Origin: Agarophyton chilense
Lineage: Eukaryota > Rhodophyta > Florideophyceae > Gracilariales > Gracilariaceae
DNA length: 64,000 nucleotides
NCBI GenBank assembly: GCA_030374765.1
Contig: JARGXX010000099.1
Location: 2,294,001-2,358,000 of the forward strand
Direction of reading: 5' to 3'
Position 1 is the first letter of the stretch. Each line of letters opens with the position of its first letter. Below, piece after piece: positions 11,030-22,141 of the stretch. The notes beneath the pieces were generated by a model. That model had not been told where the DNA came from. It did no database searches and saw nothing but the letters and a program-made list of their open reading frames with translations. A program made the position numbers and the translations under genes.

Positions 11030-11890
11030 TGTGGAGCAAAACCCGGCGACGGGAAGTGCTCTCAAGGTGTTCGAAGCCTTGCTCCCTGAGTGAGGCAGAC
11101 TCAGAGACAGAGCCCTCCGTTCCACCCGTAGTGTGGGGTGTAACTCCCACGGGGGATTCCGGCAGTACCGACGGAGGTGAGGGGTAGAAACCGTTGGGTC
11201 GGGAATGGGTATGGGTATCCCAAAGAATGGGGGAAAATCCGGCGAAGAGGAAAAACGGGGCGAGGGTCGGGCACTGACAGGCACCGGACCCGAGAACCAG
11301 AAAAGGGGCGAAACAACAAAAGAAACCCAATACAGGGGCGAAAACCTGTCCTCGAAAGGAAACACAAAAAGCACGCAACAAGTAAGCAGAACCCCCACGA
11401 GGTATCGTGCACGCAGGTCGTCTGAGCGGTCCCAAGGGGGTGGTTGCACGGAACCCTAACGTGGGCACTCTCCAAATGGAGTCGTCTCCCTACGCAGGCG
11501 TTGCTAAGCAGAGCCCGTTCCGGGTTGTAAGGCCGAAACGATGGCGACGAAGAACCTCTAAAGGTATCGAAGACCAACCTTGGTTCCCATTTACTCTGAG
11601 CTTCGGACTGTCAGATCTCGTCTCCCTAAGTAGAGCCCACTAAACTCTACTAATTACAGTAGTGCGCACCTGCTCAGGGCCATACACGTGGAGATCCCAC
11701 TGTCAGGGCCGAAAAGTCCAACGTTCTAACAAATATCCGAAAATCGGTGCCGAAATTAAGCCACGTGTATCACGGGGCCAATCCAACCATGGGCCATCCG
11801 AATCTTCCCTTCATAGGCGAAATCTAACCAGAAAACCGTGCCACATCAGCACACCCTAGAGGGGATCATAGTCATAACTCTCGGAGGGTT
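11030..11890 (-). repeat. repeat insertion inside the metE relic, inverted partner of 9560-10190
   Basis: Lies between YYAMARG (metE piece 1) and TNYLYLVPEL (piece 2), which are only about a dozen residues apart in intact MetE, so the insertion site is sharply defined (about 11015-11030 to 11890-11905). It shares a 20-mer with one mismatch with the other insertion in opposite orientation. The long open frames here are low-complexity artefacts. Confidence 0.5.
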
Positions 11891-12289
11891 CAACCCTCAT
11901 TCTATGAGTTGCATCTTCAAGTATCCCCTAACTGGGCGTTGCTCTACAAACGCAAGGGCATCATCAACACCACGAGCCATGGCGTAGTAGGTGGGCGAGC
12001 CCTTTGGCACTTGCTGGAAACGAGACGGAATGCAGCCAAGATGAACTGTCCAATCAAACACATGGTCATACGAGGTGTGTTCTCCCACAGCAATGGCCTC
12101 CACGCCAGACAGGGCTGGGTCTAAAACGCATCGTTGAGGATAGAGTCGGAAATGGCGGAAAGAAAGGCCTCTGTAATGATGTCGGTCCAGTAGTTCCCCA
12201 AGCCTGCTTGATCTCCCAGTTGCGCCCAATGTGCTGGTAGCCGAGCGTGGCCGTAGAGCACCGAGTATTTTACTTCATGTTGTGCGAAA

Positions 12290-13375
12290 AAGCGCTTGAT
12301 GAAGATGCTATCTGGATCGGCAGTTGAAAAGTGAAAATGAAAAAGACCACGGGTGCAACGCATAAGCTGGGTGCCAACACGAGTAGCAATTCAGCTCGAG
12401 AAACATCGATGGTGATACTCTTGGCGACGCCATCGGTCTAGCACTCCCCAGGAAAGACTATGTTTGGCTTGAGTACACAGCGGTTGCAGGCAGGGCAGCG
12501 CCGGATATTAGCGCGACTGACGTCCGAAGCAATGGTGGAGTCGGGAACGCGGCAGGTGCACACAGTGCGCATGCACGTGGCGGTTAGAAAGGAAACGTGA
12601 CAAAAAACTGTACGGTCCTCTGGCACGCCCGCGGCACGCGCCTGACCGTCGATGTTCTGCGAGTAGAGGTGCAGCAGCTGGTTGCTGTGATGTAAGGCAG
12701 CGATGAGGATGTGGGTGAACGAAAGCTTCACGGACGGGTGCAGCATGTCGCATGTGGCAAACTCGAAGAACATGGAAGGATCATCCTGAAACTCTTCTAG
12801 ACAGAAGATCTGCTGCTGGTCACACAGGTAGAAGCGCTCCATCAAAGCGATGTAAACACCGCTCCAAGAGCGAAAGTCCAAAATACACGCCGTGCCTGAG
12901 ACACCTGCGCCGAAAAGCGCGACAGTGTTGCGCGCCGTCAGGATGAGGGCGGCAACATCGGCCAGGGCCCTGAGCGCGGCGCGTAGGCGGGCGGGCGGGA
13001 GGGGGAGGGGAGGCGGCGGCGAAGGCAGTAACGGTAGAAGGCGCAGATTGGGTTGGCGATGGCGAAAAAGTCGGAAAAAAGAGCTGTGTTGGCGGCCAGA
13101 ACCAGCAGTAGCCGCGCAGATAGGTCTGGGCAATTAGCGGGCGGCCGCGGCGGAAGCAGCTGGCGGACGGCGTCCGTCATGGAGCAACCCGCGAGCAGGG
13201 GTGCATCGAGTGCACAGCGAAAGGCAAACATGTCGTCATCGCAGGGCGCGCGCGGGGGCGGCTGAGGTGTTGGAGGGGGCGAGAGCGCCATGGCGCAGTG
13301 GTGGGAGAGCAAGGTGTAGAGGCGGGGGAGTATTTGGCGCGCGCTCGAGAAAGACAACGTGTCGCGCGGCGCCAA
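12290..13375 (-). pseudogene. sirtuin (SIR2-family NAD-dependent deacylase) relic
   Basis: Translation of the minus strand gives the sirtuin landmarks in order: GAGVSGTACILDFRS (family GAGIS.SAGIPDFRS), LLHLYSQNIDG (YTQNIDG), TVFCHVSF (AHGSF, catalytic His kept), a Cys-x2-Cys pair (RCPAC) and VLKPNIVFPGE (VKPDIVFFGE). A LLLVLAPSLCVAPV block follows (LGTSL.V.PV). Conserved positions are altered: Gly to Cys and Pro to Leu in the NAD loop, Gly to Val after the catalytic His. A stop follows PGEC, and the N-terminal part (from the ATG at 13375) lies in another frame, the shift falling in a G-rich run near 13.0 kb. It abuts metE piece 1 in the same orientation. A decayed host gene copy is the simplest reading. 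Confidence 0.72.
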
Positions 13376-14077
13376 GGCGCCTCCTGCATGGGGAGCTATT
13401 CAGCCGATCGCTCTCTCGCTGAAAAATCGGGCTTTCGCGGAGAGAAGGCAATTGGCCTCTTGCTGAAGAACTCGATTTTTCGCGAGGGACAGCATCTAAC
13501 AGTGGTGGCTGGAAGCTGCAACAGCCTTCCACGCGAGCGCATCTGCCCACGCTTCCGGCGACGATACCTCCTCAAGCCGCGCGCGCCAGAATGGGGAGCA
13601 TCGACGACGACGACGCCTCTTCCACGGACCCTCCCCGCCGCCCCTGTTCGCGCACGAAGCCATCGACGCGCACCAAGCGTCGCTCCGAGTCGACGTCCAA
13701 GTCTGTAGCTGGGAGAGAGCCGTCTACGCCTTGCGCCATGTCCGCCGTGCGCCGCCTGCACACGGAGCAGGACTCGTCGGCCAGCATGCCCGTTGCTCGC
13801 TCCGTCAATACGTAGCTCCAGGTAGCGCCGCCGCCGTAGGCCGTTTGCGTGGAGGATGAGCTGGTGCGCCTGTTTCCCGAGCAGCAGCTGCTGCGTTGGT
13901 GCCAGCTGTCGCAGCCCTGCGTTCCCGACGCCGCCGACCGACCGTAGCTGGTAATGCCCGGCGAGTACCAGCTCCTTGTGGCTGTCCTGCATCGTGTGCG
14001 ACGTGCAGGAGCCCGGAGATTCAACCGGGCTCGTCTCCCTTGGGCGTGCGTCTGCATAATGAGCTCTTTAGGTTGAG
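13376..14077. other. GC-rich stretch, possible further gene relic, not identified
   Basis: GC-rich sequence with codon-like composition on the plus strand, including ELVRLFPEQQLLRWCQLS near 13.87 kb, but with stops in every frame. I could not match it to a family. It may be another decayed host gene in the 9-14 kb graveyard. Confidence 0.3.
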
Positions 14078-16660
14078 ATGCAGGAGCTCATGAGAGATTA
14101 TTTAAAGGTGAGTGGCCTTGTTTTGCGCTTGCTTCTGGTGAAAATACTTATTTCTACCTTGAGTAAAGTCATATTCTGGCGTGTTCGTGTCTTGCACGAA
14201 GAGTTTTTGCTGATGGACAAGGTAGGGAAAGCACCGTTATATAATATTGCTCGATTGTACTGGCTTCCGAGATCCTTTCTTCTGATGGTACACCACTACA
14301 AACAAAACTCTTCGTCCCACAATGAACAATACCCGCTGAAGGTTTATTGATGGATTCTTGCCTGATTGAGGTCAAGATTTCGTCTACAGAAAGATTCACG
14401 ACTGAGTTCAAGGTTTCTTTTCAACTACAAACCTTCGATAAGCAACCAACCTAAGCCTTTCACTGTGAGAGAATATTCGTGTGCCAAATACGGTTAGGGG
14501 CAGCGCCGAACTGTATTTGTCACTAACGTGTTATTTAGAGCATCAGTGGTTGAGCTTTGGGAAGCAATGGAAGAAAGACTCGGTAGCGTAGAATAGATGT
14601 TTCTTCTAAAGCACACTACCTCGAGGCGTCCGCGAAGATCATGATGGAATATTCACAAAACGTATTGTGATTCGCACTCCCTCAAAATGGCATACAAGAC
14701 ATTGTGGTAGGCAAACCATGAAGGACATCTCTTGGCAAATTCTACTTCAAAGGATTTATTGTTCTGAATGTCTATCTAAGTAAAAAATCACCTTCTGCCT
14801 TCTGCTCAGCTTTGTGGCGTTCCATCAAACTCCTCATAATCTCTTTAAACTCCGATGAATTTGTTTCCAGCAGCTTCAGGAGCTCTATATCTCTTGCGTC
14901 CTTGTGATCTTCTCTCTGTGCTTTTTCTTCTTCCTTTATTAGCCTGTTGCCCTACGTGATACCCTCACGAAATCCTCTTAGGCTCTCATTCACATTCACT
15001 GCATCTTTCGCGATTCTTTCTTCCAGCTTTCTACTCTTTATACTCATCGGCCAAATATCTCTCTCAGTTGTAGATGCTTTCACATTTTTATTCACCACAG
15101 AGTCAGAATCCTTTCCTGTCCCAACAAACTCGGAAGATCCAACGCTTTTGCTTTCACCTGGCACACCTTCCTCTCCAATAGCTTCCTTTTCCGTCAAAAA
15201 TTCATGTGTTTGCGTCATACGTTTCATGTGGTCGTGAGTCTTTTCCGGTTTGTTCTTAAAATCATCACAAAGATTGTCTTACATTGACCAATACTCCGCT
15301 GTTGATAGCCATCTGAATGGTGGTGCGTAATTAGTGGTTGCATCTCTCATCTTTTTCCCTGCTCGCACTTGACACTGCTCTTGTGCAAGATGTTCAATCA
15401 TTTCACCATTAATTTCTGATATATGTATTGCTCGCACTTTTCATTTTGCTGCAATAAAATCTGAGTTTCCCGTGCCACTTGCTGCCATATGCTGCGTAAC
15501 GAAGCCGAAGAACGTCTCATTTTGTGCTTTTCTTGATATATTCTCTCCACACCGCCCCAAAGCGTTCTTTCGTGTTGATTACAGCCCTTTTCAGATTTTT
15601 CGATCCACGCTTTGTCCAAGAACAAAACTTTGTCATCCGTAAATGAGGGACCTCTGCCCTGCCGCTTTTTCTTTGACGTGGGTGGGTGAGTTTTTTCAAT
15701 CTTAAGGGCGTTCTGTGGTGATGAATAGGAAGTAGTTAGTTGATTGGCGTTAGAAATTGAATCAGAAGGAGCGGGTGACGCTTGTACGTTGACGGCTTCA
15801 TCTGCAGATGTCGATTGCGTAGAAACTGGTAGTAGTTTGCTTTTCGGAGAAGTTGTAGGCGAAGAAATCTGGTATATTCCTCTTTCCTTCGGTTCAGTCG
15901 ATGATTGAGGCAATAATTGGAATCCAGGCGCTTTTCTAGGAACTACAAGAATCGGAGCAGCCGTTTCCGGCTCTCGTAATGGCTTTGAGGCATTCTGCGT
16001 TTGTAATGACAAAGACCCTTATGCAGTTGGAATTTGAGCCTGCAAAGGCGACGATGATGATGGAGGTCCGAGAACCCTGTGGGGTGATGTATTAGGCATT
16101 GTTTAACGTCTTTGTCGTGGGTGTTGGGAGAGATCTTAAACAGAGCGCTGGCGCCAAAAGTTTGCGCGCCAAGCTGTGGAAGCCTTTGAGAAAAAATCCT
16201 ATGTCGCAGATCTAGCGTTTGAGATCTCATTGGCATCAGCAGTCTTAATTTGCCATGCTTTGGAGACGGGTCGCGTTCTATATTTAGCTCTATATTGCTG
16301 CGGGATTGAGATCGATACAGAGCTGGAGGCAAAATTTTAGCTCCGAAATATAGGTAAAGCACAGTGGTGGTGATGCCACAAGCGACGAAAACTCTACAAT
16401 ATAGATATATTGCACACTACAGCGCACTACTAGTCTTGCCCAAAGAATAATTTACCAACTCTCAAGGAGCGCAGAATGCACCGTGTTACTCAATTCAGAG
16501 TGCACTTCCGCCCACATCTTCGGCACGCGAATAGGATAGTCTTCTCACACTTCTGTCCAAATCTTCTCTGCTGCATATGCGCTTTTTAGTGGCACAATTT
16601 CAAGTGGAATGCTCTCAATCTCTCTCTTAGAGCATTTCTACCGCTGTAAATCTACCCGAT
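14078..16660 (-). mobile_element. second PIF/Harbinger remnant with Myb-like partner ORF (element 2)
   Basis: Composite of a short transposase remnant on plus (about 14450-14600) and a Myb/SANT-like ORF on minus (about 14780-16099), the usual two-gene content of Harbinger elements. The transposase remnant reads ERIFVCQIRLG and then SVVELWEAMEERLGSVE, matching ERAFGVLQAQF and AVELQ...QAMEERRRSVS of element 1 with the middle missing. A terminal-repeat-like GAGCATTTCTACCGC lies at about 16627-16641, matching the left end of element 1 in 12 of 15 positions. The left limit (14078) is a guess; an 8-bp inverted repeat ATGAGCTC/GAGCTCAT sits at about 14057-14090. Confidence 0.5.
14780..16099 (-). pseudogene. 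Harbinger-associated Myb/SANT-like DNA-binding protein relic
   Basis: Second protein of Harbinger elements, which helps the transposase enter the nucleus and bind the ends. The largest open part (15398-16012) has a Ser/Thr/Pro-rich leader and then RGPSFTDDKVLFLDKAW (family RGPSWSEEED..L..AW), TLWGGVERIY and ASLRSIWQQVARETQ (family SL.SRW..I...V). After KLMV the frame shifts by one and runs on through one stop to a charged, coiled-coil-like C-terminus (LEERIAKDA ... MRSLMERHKAEQKAE) ending near 14780. An in-frame stop also separates an upstream MPNTSPHRV start (16099) from the main frame. So about three lesions. The whole stays recognisable end to end. Confidence 0.6.
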
Positions 16661-16971
16661 ATTTTCATGCCGCGGGGCTAAAATGCAACTCTACCTCGGG
16701 AAAAAATCTATCCTTTTCATTTCCCTTTTCTTTAGACGTCAGAATTCCTCTATTGGACCCCAAATAATCGCTGAAGTTTATCAAATAGAAGAAATAGAGA
16801 CGCCAGCATGGCTCTGGTGATTTGACATTAAAATAAAGTTTTTGCGCCAACTGCCCATTTCCCAACACAAACGCCCTTGCACCTTCTGCTGCCCAAACAC
16901 AAACACAATTGCACCTTTCTATCTTCCTTTCCATCTCTGGCCCTTTCCCGCTCAGACAATTTCTCACCTTC

Positions 16972-17889
16972 ATGAGCTGTAGAAAAATCTGGGACGTCTT
17001 GGAGAATGAAACACTAGACAAAGCGTTGGTTGGGACATCAGAAGACTCCATCGCTAACGTTGATAAAACAAAAAAGATATTCATGGAGAACGTGAAAAGG
17101 CTCTTTGGAGAACTAGGGCTGGAGCCATCGTGGGTGTCGGAAGGAAAGTATGGATCTCGAACAACAGAAAGTGTTTTGAAACACTTCTTGAATATGTCAG
17201 CAGATGTTCAGAAGTTTCGAGTAACAATGTGCAGAGTGCACTCATCAAATGCGACAGAAGTATCAGACATGAACGTCGCTTAAATAGCAGTGGCCGTACA
17301 TCTGGGCAAGAAAAACATTATGTCTTACGATTGTAAGGACTTCGAATCCAAAAAGTGGCTGTACTTTGACACCTGGATCGTACGTCGTCAGCAACTTAAG
17401 TGGTTCGCGCCGCCATCAACTGAGTCATTTTACAGCCGTGAGGATGTACACGATGACGTCGATAGCTCTTCCGAGACTCTTGAATGTACGACGCTCAGAA
17501 AGAACTTAAACGTTAAGGAGAGGAACGGTTTAACAGTGGCAACCGTAACGCAAAGGAGATCAAGCAGGAAGAGTTGTAAACGCAAGCTGTCGGATCTTTG
17601 GCACCATTTTTCAAAGTGCAAGTCAAAAATAATGGAAGGGAAAAACGCGATAGCCATATTCTCTCTCCCTGAATCCCAGGACAAGCTGGAACCGGTAGCT
17701 TTATTCGACGCGCTGCACAAACCATATCTTTTAAATGCCCTGAAATGGGCTCAGATTGCCCAAAGCGTGGTCACCAGCATATCGCAAGCCTCATTTGCAG
17801 AGAGAATGGATGGAACGGCGGCTACAAGCGCTGTGAAGGAGTCAGTCGCATCCCCAAGCTCCCTTCCGAGGCGCAGTGAGAAGCTTTGA
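16972..17889 (+). pseudogene. unrecognised ~305-codon frame interrupted by one TAA
   Basis: Two open segments, 16972-17283 (103 codons from ATG, MSCRKIWDVLENE) and 17320-17889 (189 codons from ATG), lie in the same frame and are separated by a single TAA at 17281-17283. The composition is protein-like throughout: Lys/Glu-rich start, a basic RRSSRKSCKRKLSDLW segment near the middle, and a Ser/Ala-rich end. I do not recognise a domain. It may be a gene with an unrecognised intron around the stop, or a decayed gene or transposon ORF. The position between a Harbinger remnant and an LTR element favours the decayed reading. Confidence 0.35.
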
Positions 17890-18689
17890 GAAGGCAGGAC
17901 GGCACTGTTGTATACTAAATTTCCTTCGGGGGCATGAGCCTCCCACAACGCAGGGAGATACTCCCGGACCCTCCTTCTTTTAGGGCACTTCGCGCTGTTT
18001 CGTGAATGAGGAAAGGATTTACCATTGGAGAGACCAAGACGAGAGTACTTGATCGTCCATTCCTTTGTCACTTTCTCCCTGGGAACGGGCCCAGATATGG
18101 TGAATGAGGACGTGCCTCAGGGAGAAGTGATCAACTGTACTGACGACTATCGAACAGCGTGTGAAGAAGCAACGATTAAGATTGAGTCCTGTAAGCCGCT
18201 TGGCCCTGAGAGTCCTTACAGACGCCACGTGGACTGGTCGACCTCAGCTAGGTACATTTATTTAATTATTTTATTTTATTTGGCGTAATAGAATAGCTTC
18301 ACAGTGCCAAGGAGATCCCAGCGCCTTGCCATCGATATTTACTAGGCTCGAGTGACACTTCGTTCTTAGAATCATGTAGGCCCCATTAGGATACTAAATT
18401 ACCCCCTTCGGTACATTAGTTCCACCAATTAGTCTTCAATCCATCGTTTCTGTGGCACCGACCTGTAGGACTACGCATTAAACCCCAGCCAATTGCACAC
18501 AGTACCCTGGGAGTGCCACCGTCAAGGATACGAACCTTAGGACCCGTTCTACCACGCTACCACAGGTTGAGACCAGTACGCTGATCCACCAGTCATTGCG
18601 TTACATTTTGGTCTCCCGACTTAGAATCCCCTGGAAATAATTAAACACACCACTGGTAAGAAGAATTACACTGATTCTAGCCTATGGTT
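17890..18689. other. AT-rich gap with a tRNA-related fragment
   Basis: No gene recognised. On the minus strand at about 18515-18575 there is a T-arm-like hairpin (AAGG-TTCGTAT-CCTT) containing GGTTCGTATCC, preceded by GGTAGCGTGGTAGA, resembling tRNA B and A boxes. The boxes are too close together for a functional tRNA, so this may be a SINE or tRNA relic. Confidence 0.3.
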
Positions 18690-21600
18690 TATTTCCCCAA
18701 CGGACCAGAAGTACAGAAGCAATCGCCATTATGAATGCAGGAAACACACACAACCGACCAGACCATAGGACTCCTATGGCAGGACCAGTTGCCACTGCAA
18801 CGCCGACAATGTCATCTGAACCGCAGGTTGATACTGTTAGCGACCGCAGGAGCACGACAAGCCAGCCGCAGGAAGTACTGACTCCCCTGGACGACCCTGA
18901 AAGAATACGCCGAGAACCCACGGTACTACCGTAAACGCGCTGCTAGTAGCAGCGCGTTTACAAGAACGCCTCACCAGGGCCACCTCTAGGCCAGGAACAC
19001 CCCAAGGAGAACCCCGGAAGACTCAAGGAACTATAGAGAATATTCCCGTAGGGCTTGCCAACCTTCTCTGACCCCGTCCCCGTGAGATCCGCTCAGCCCA
19101 TGTTGATTCCATTGTAGACATGCGACTCGCTACGGCGATTGATGACCATACGGATTACCTCATTGCGCGAATCTTCCTCAAGGTCATGGAGTCTGAGCTA
19201 TTTATAGACTCCCTTCTTAAGGCCGTTCAAGGAGCCTTCACGATCCAGTCAGACAATACGGTCCCTAGGACCACTCCACGAGTCATCCATCTGGCTTCCA
19301 TATGGAAACCCCCTACCGAACCCCCAGGAGTGGCGGCATTACCCTCCTCTCGTCGGAAACACCATGACGACAATCCAATGGAAAAACAATCTAGGAGCAG
19401 AAGAAAGGCTCCGCGTCTAGGAGAAGGACAGATTGCTCGACCCAAATGGACAATATGAGGTACAGCGACCAAAGGGCTCCATCGGATCTGATAGAGAGAT
19501 CGATCCTTTAGGTACCTACTCCACTGGAAAGAAAAAAAGCAACCGCAGGAAAAAGAACAACAGAAGGAGTAAAAGAAGAGACCATTCGGACAAGAGTGAT
19601 TCCGAATCGGCCTCAACAGAAACGACCGACTCCAAAGTGGATGAGGCTGCCGTTCGAGGCCTCGAACCACTGACAACGAAAAACGACGTTTCCCTTAAGG
19701 TTCAAGACTACCGGAATTACCCGCTGGCCGAAAGGTCCGCGAAATATTCTGGTTCGGTGGCTCGAAGAGTTGCCAAATGGGCAAAACGGATGCAACTAAC
19801 CATTACGGACAAGTTCTTGAGTTCCGATCCCATTTCTATTCTTAGGTTTCTCAGTTTGTTCCGTACGGCCTGTGATCAGAACGGTGTCCACGAGTGCGCC
19901 GCTCTGTACCTTTTCCAATTCTTTTCACAGAACAGGCGCTTGACCGATTGGTTTCGAATATATCTGGCACTACTGACGTCGTGGATGCTCAAGACCGTGA
20001 ACTCCTCAGGTCATACCTTCAGGTTGTTCATTACCTCTTGAAAACTTACGCCACGGATGACGATATGATGGATGCCCACCAGGAAGTCATCTCCTTTAGG
20101 CAGAGCTCCAACACGACCTAATTGGCTTTCGCAGACGAACTATGGATGAAGGCTTACAGATGCGTAAACGTATTTTCCGATGGACGGCTCAAACGTCATT
20201 TCATCACGGGATTACTACCTGCCATTCGGACACATGTCTGTAATTACCCCACGGAAAACCCACAATACTCCTTCCGACGGCTCGTCTCCTATGCAGAAGC
20301 TTATGGAAAACCCTACAGGACTTCCAGACGCAATGCTGATATATCCAGAAGACACGCAACTCCATTGTGTAACCCAAACCAAGCCCATATGGATAGCGCC
20401 ACGAAATCGGACAAAGATTCATCACTCCATTTTAACGACTTTAGAGATATCTTCGCGGTTAATTTCATAGCCTCTCCGTACGGTACCCCATCATATACCT
20501 CCCAGGGAACTACAGCGACAACTGAACCACCCACACCCGAGTATTCCACCTTTCCACCCGGCAAGGATTTGTTCGCTCACCAAGGGGCTGCTTTCTCTGC
20601 TTTTCCATGGTCCGACCCTGTGAATGCACGAGATATTTGCCTGAGGACGCATGCAAACACCTCGTAGCCTTAAGAGAAGAGAATTACAGGGTGAGGAGAC
20701 CCGGAAGAATGTTTACCAGGGCACTGCAACGAGCCCCAGGAACACCTGGAAGCTCTCGCTATGCCAACACTCCGGATACCCCAATGAAAGCCCCGCAGTT
20801 CCATGCCCTTGTAGACCCCGCGGACGAACCCGATGAGGAACCCCATTCTCAGGAAGAAACGTAAACCCCATCGGAAAACGCTTAGAGGGTCGACGCGAGG
20901 CAAATTCTCCCTCGTTAAGTCCATGCCTCAAACAATTGGACTGTCAGCAGCCAAGGAGCTCTTCACCTCCAAAAACAAACCACCCACAATGGACCACTCA
21001 AAATGAACCAAAATTCGAAGACGGCAACGACCCTCTCTGTATCCTCAGGAAGGGGAATAATAAAGTTCAGGTAACCATGGGACTACGTTCCAACACTTCC
21101 TGAGGGGCAACAGCAATATTGGACACAGGCGCCGGTCCCAATTAGTTCCATTCTAAGCTACTCTCATTTGATTGGCAAGATTACGTTCAGGCAAGGAAGA
21201 CCACCAGGATTACCGATGCATCAAGTAGACCAATGCGTATTAAAGAGATAGTACTACTTTACATCCACATAGGACGATTCAAAGTCCGAACGAAGTTCCT
21301 CGTATGTCCTAACTTAGGCGCTGACGCAATCATGGGGACCTCCTTCATCGATCGATACATAAAGGCCATTTATCCAGGCTTTAGGAAAGTCGGGTTCTAT
21401 CGCACACCTTCCATCTCCATAATTGGTTCCGCCCCAGGTCCCGAGGCTAACTGCAAACGAGCAGTTATCTCTGAAGAAACTAATTCCAATAAGGATCGCT
21501 TATCAAAGGCCATAACGATACCCCTGATAACCCAGAGCACCGTATCGGTCGAATCGCAGTCCTCAGGTCTCGTGGCGCTACCGAAACACCCGAAAACGGT

Positions 21601-22141
21601 TCTGAGACACCTCATCTTAATAGCCAATCGAGTAATGGACATCCGCCTCAACAGAGCCTTCTTGGTCACGGTCAGCAACTTCCGAGATAGTCCCGTACGG
21701 TTACCTGAAGGTACGGTGATTGGCATCACTCTACCTGCCCCGGTGGCCAATGTGAAGGCCGAAATGGATAAATTTTCAACTACGACTCCCGACGAGGACG
21801 TCGATTCCTGGAAGAGGACAGTCGCTATCGGCGCAGAATTTTGCTTTACCTGTCCCATTTCCCTCGTTTGGTCGGTCACCCTTGAGGCCGACGAATGTAC
21901 CAGACCCTAAGGAAGTTTTTTTACTGGCCACATATTGCGTAGGACCTGTGGCAAACCGCACGGAACTGCGCTTCGTGCGCACAAATCCGAGAGTCTCGCG
22001 CCAACCGTCAGGCCAAATTGAAACTTTTCCCAGCCACAGGCCCGATTGAATTCGTCGCAATGGGAATACTTGGAACTTTGCCCGAGTCGCCCCATGGAAA
22101 ACGGTTCGTCTTGGTAATAACCAATAGGTTTACAAAAGTTA
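18690..22141 (+). mobile_element. broken Ty3/gypsy-type LTR element fragment, plus strand
   Basis: Fossil LTR retroelement of the Ty3/gypsy (Metaviridae) class. Recognisable parts in plus orientation: gag (about 18.7-20.8 kb, sharing an F/DPI..F.FL..F..A.DQNG block with gag of the neighbouring minus-strand element), the aspartic-protease region (about 21.1-21.9 kb, with the same GTSFIDRYIKAI block as the other element), and an integrase portion with a Cys-x2-Cys finger (about 21.9-22.14 kb). It runs directly into the 412-bp repeat at 22142. It is clearly broken, with many breaks. A perfect 13-bp inverted repeat with a 3-nt loop lies at 18932-18960. Confidence 0.75.

Larger units (their letters stand above)
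9090..12285 (-). pseudogene. metE: cobalamin-independent methionine synthase (metE) relic, split in three pieces
   Basis: Relic of MetE, the B12-independent enzyme that methylates homocysteine. Piece 1 (~12275-11900): LGYQHIGRNWEIKQAWG (family LGYPRIG.NRELK.A), then VGEHTSYDHVFDWTVHLG (VGDF..YDHVLDTS..LG) and YYAMARGVDDA. Piece 2 (~11020-10335): TNYLYLVPEL, DISAISLDFTRG, DVVIDGCSMWYDE (GVVDGRN.W) and PSCSLRYVPIHVD (PSCSLLHVPVDL). Piece 3 (~9480-9090): FRPKLSFVVQKL and TTNIGSFLQTTELRRL (TTTIGSFPQTTEIR). The pieces are in the right order and orientation. Several frameshifts and stops occur, two ~0.6-0.9 kb insertions separate the pieces, and the C-terminal domain that binds zinc and homocysteine is absent beyond 9090, where the Harbinger element begins. 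It cannot make an active enzyme. Confidence 0.82.

Noticed and set aside
10973-11577. Overlapping 150-codon frames on minus
   Set aside because: They lie inside the repeat that interrupts the metE relic, in three overlapping registers, with low-complexity content.
13396-14057. Long arginine-rich frames on the minus strand
   Set aside because: GC-rich sequence is open in several frames at once; no conserved motif and no codon preference like that of real genes here.
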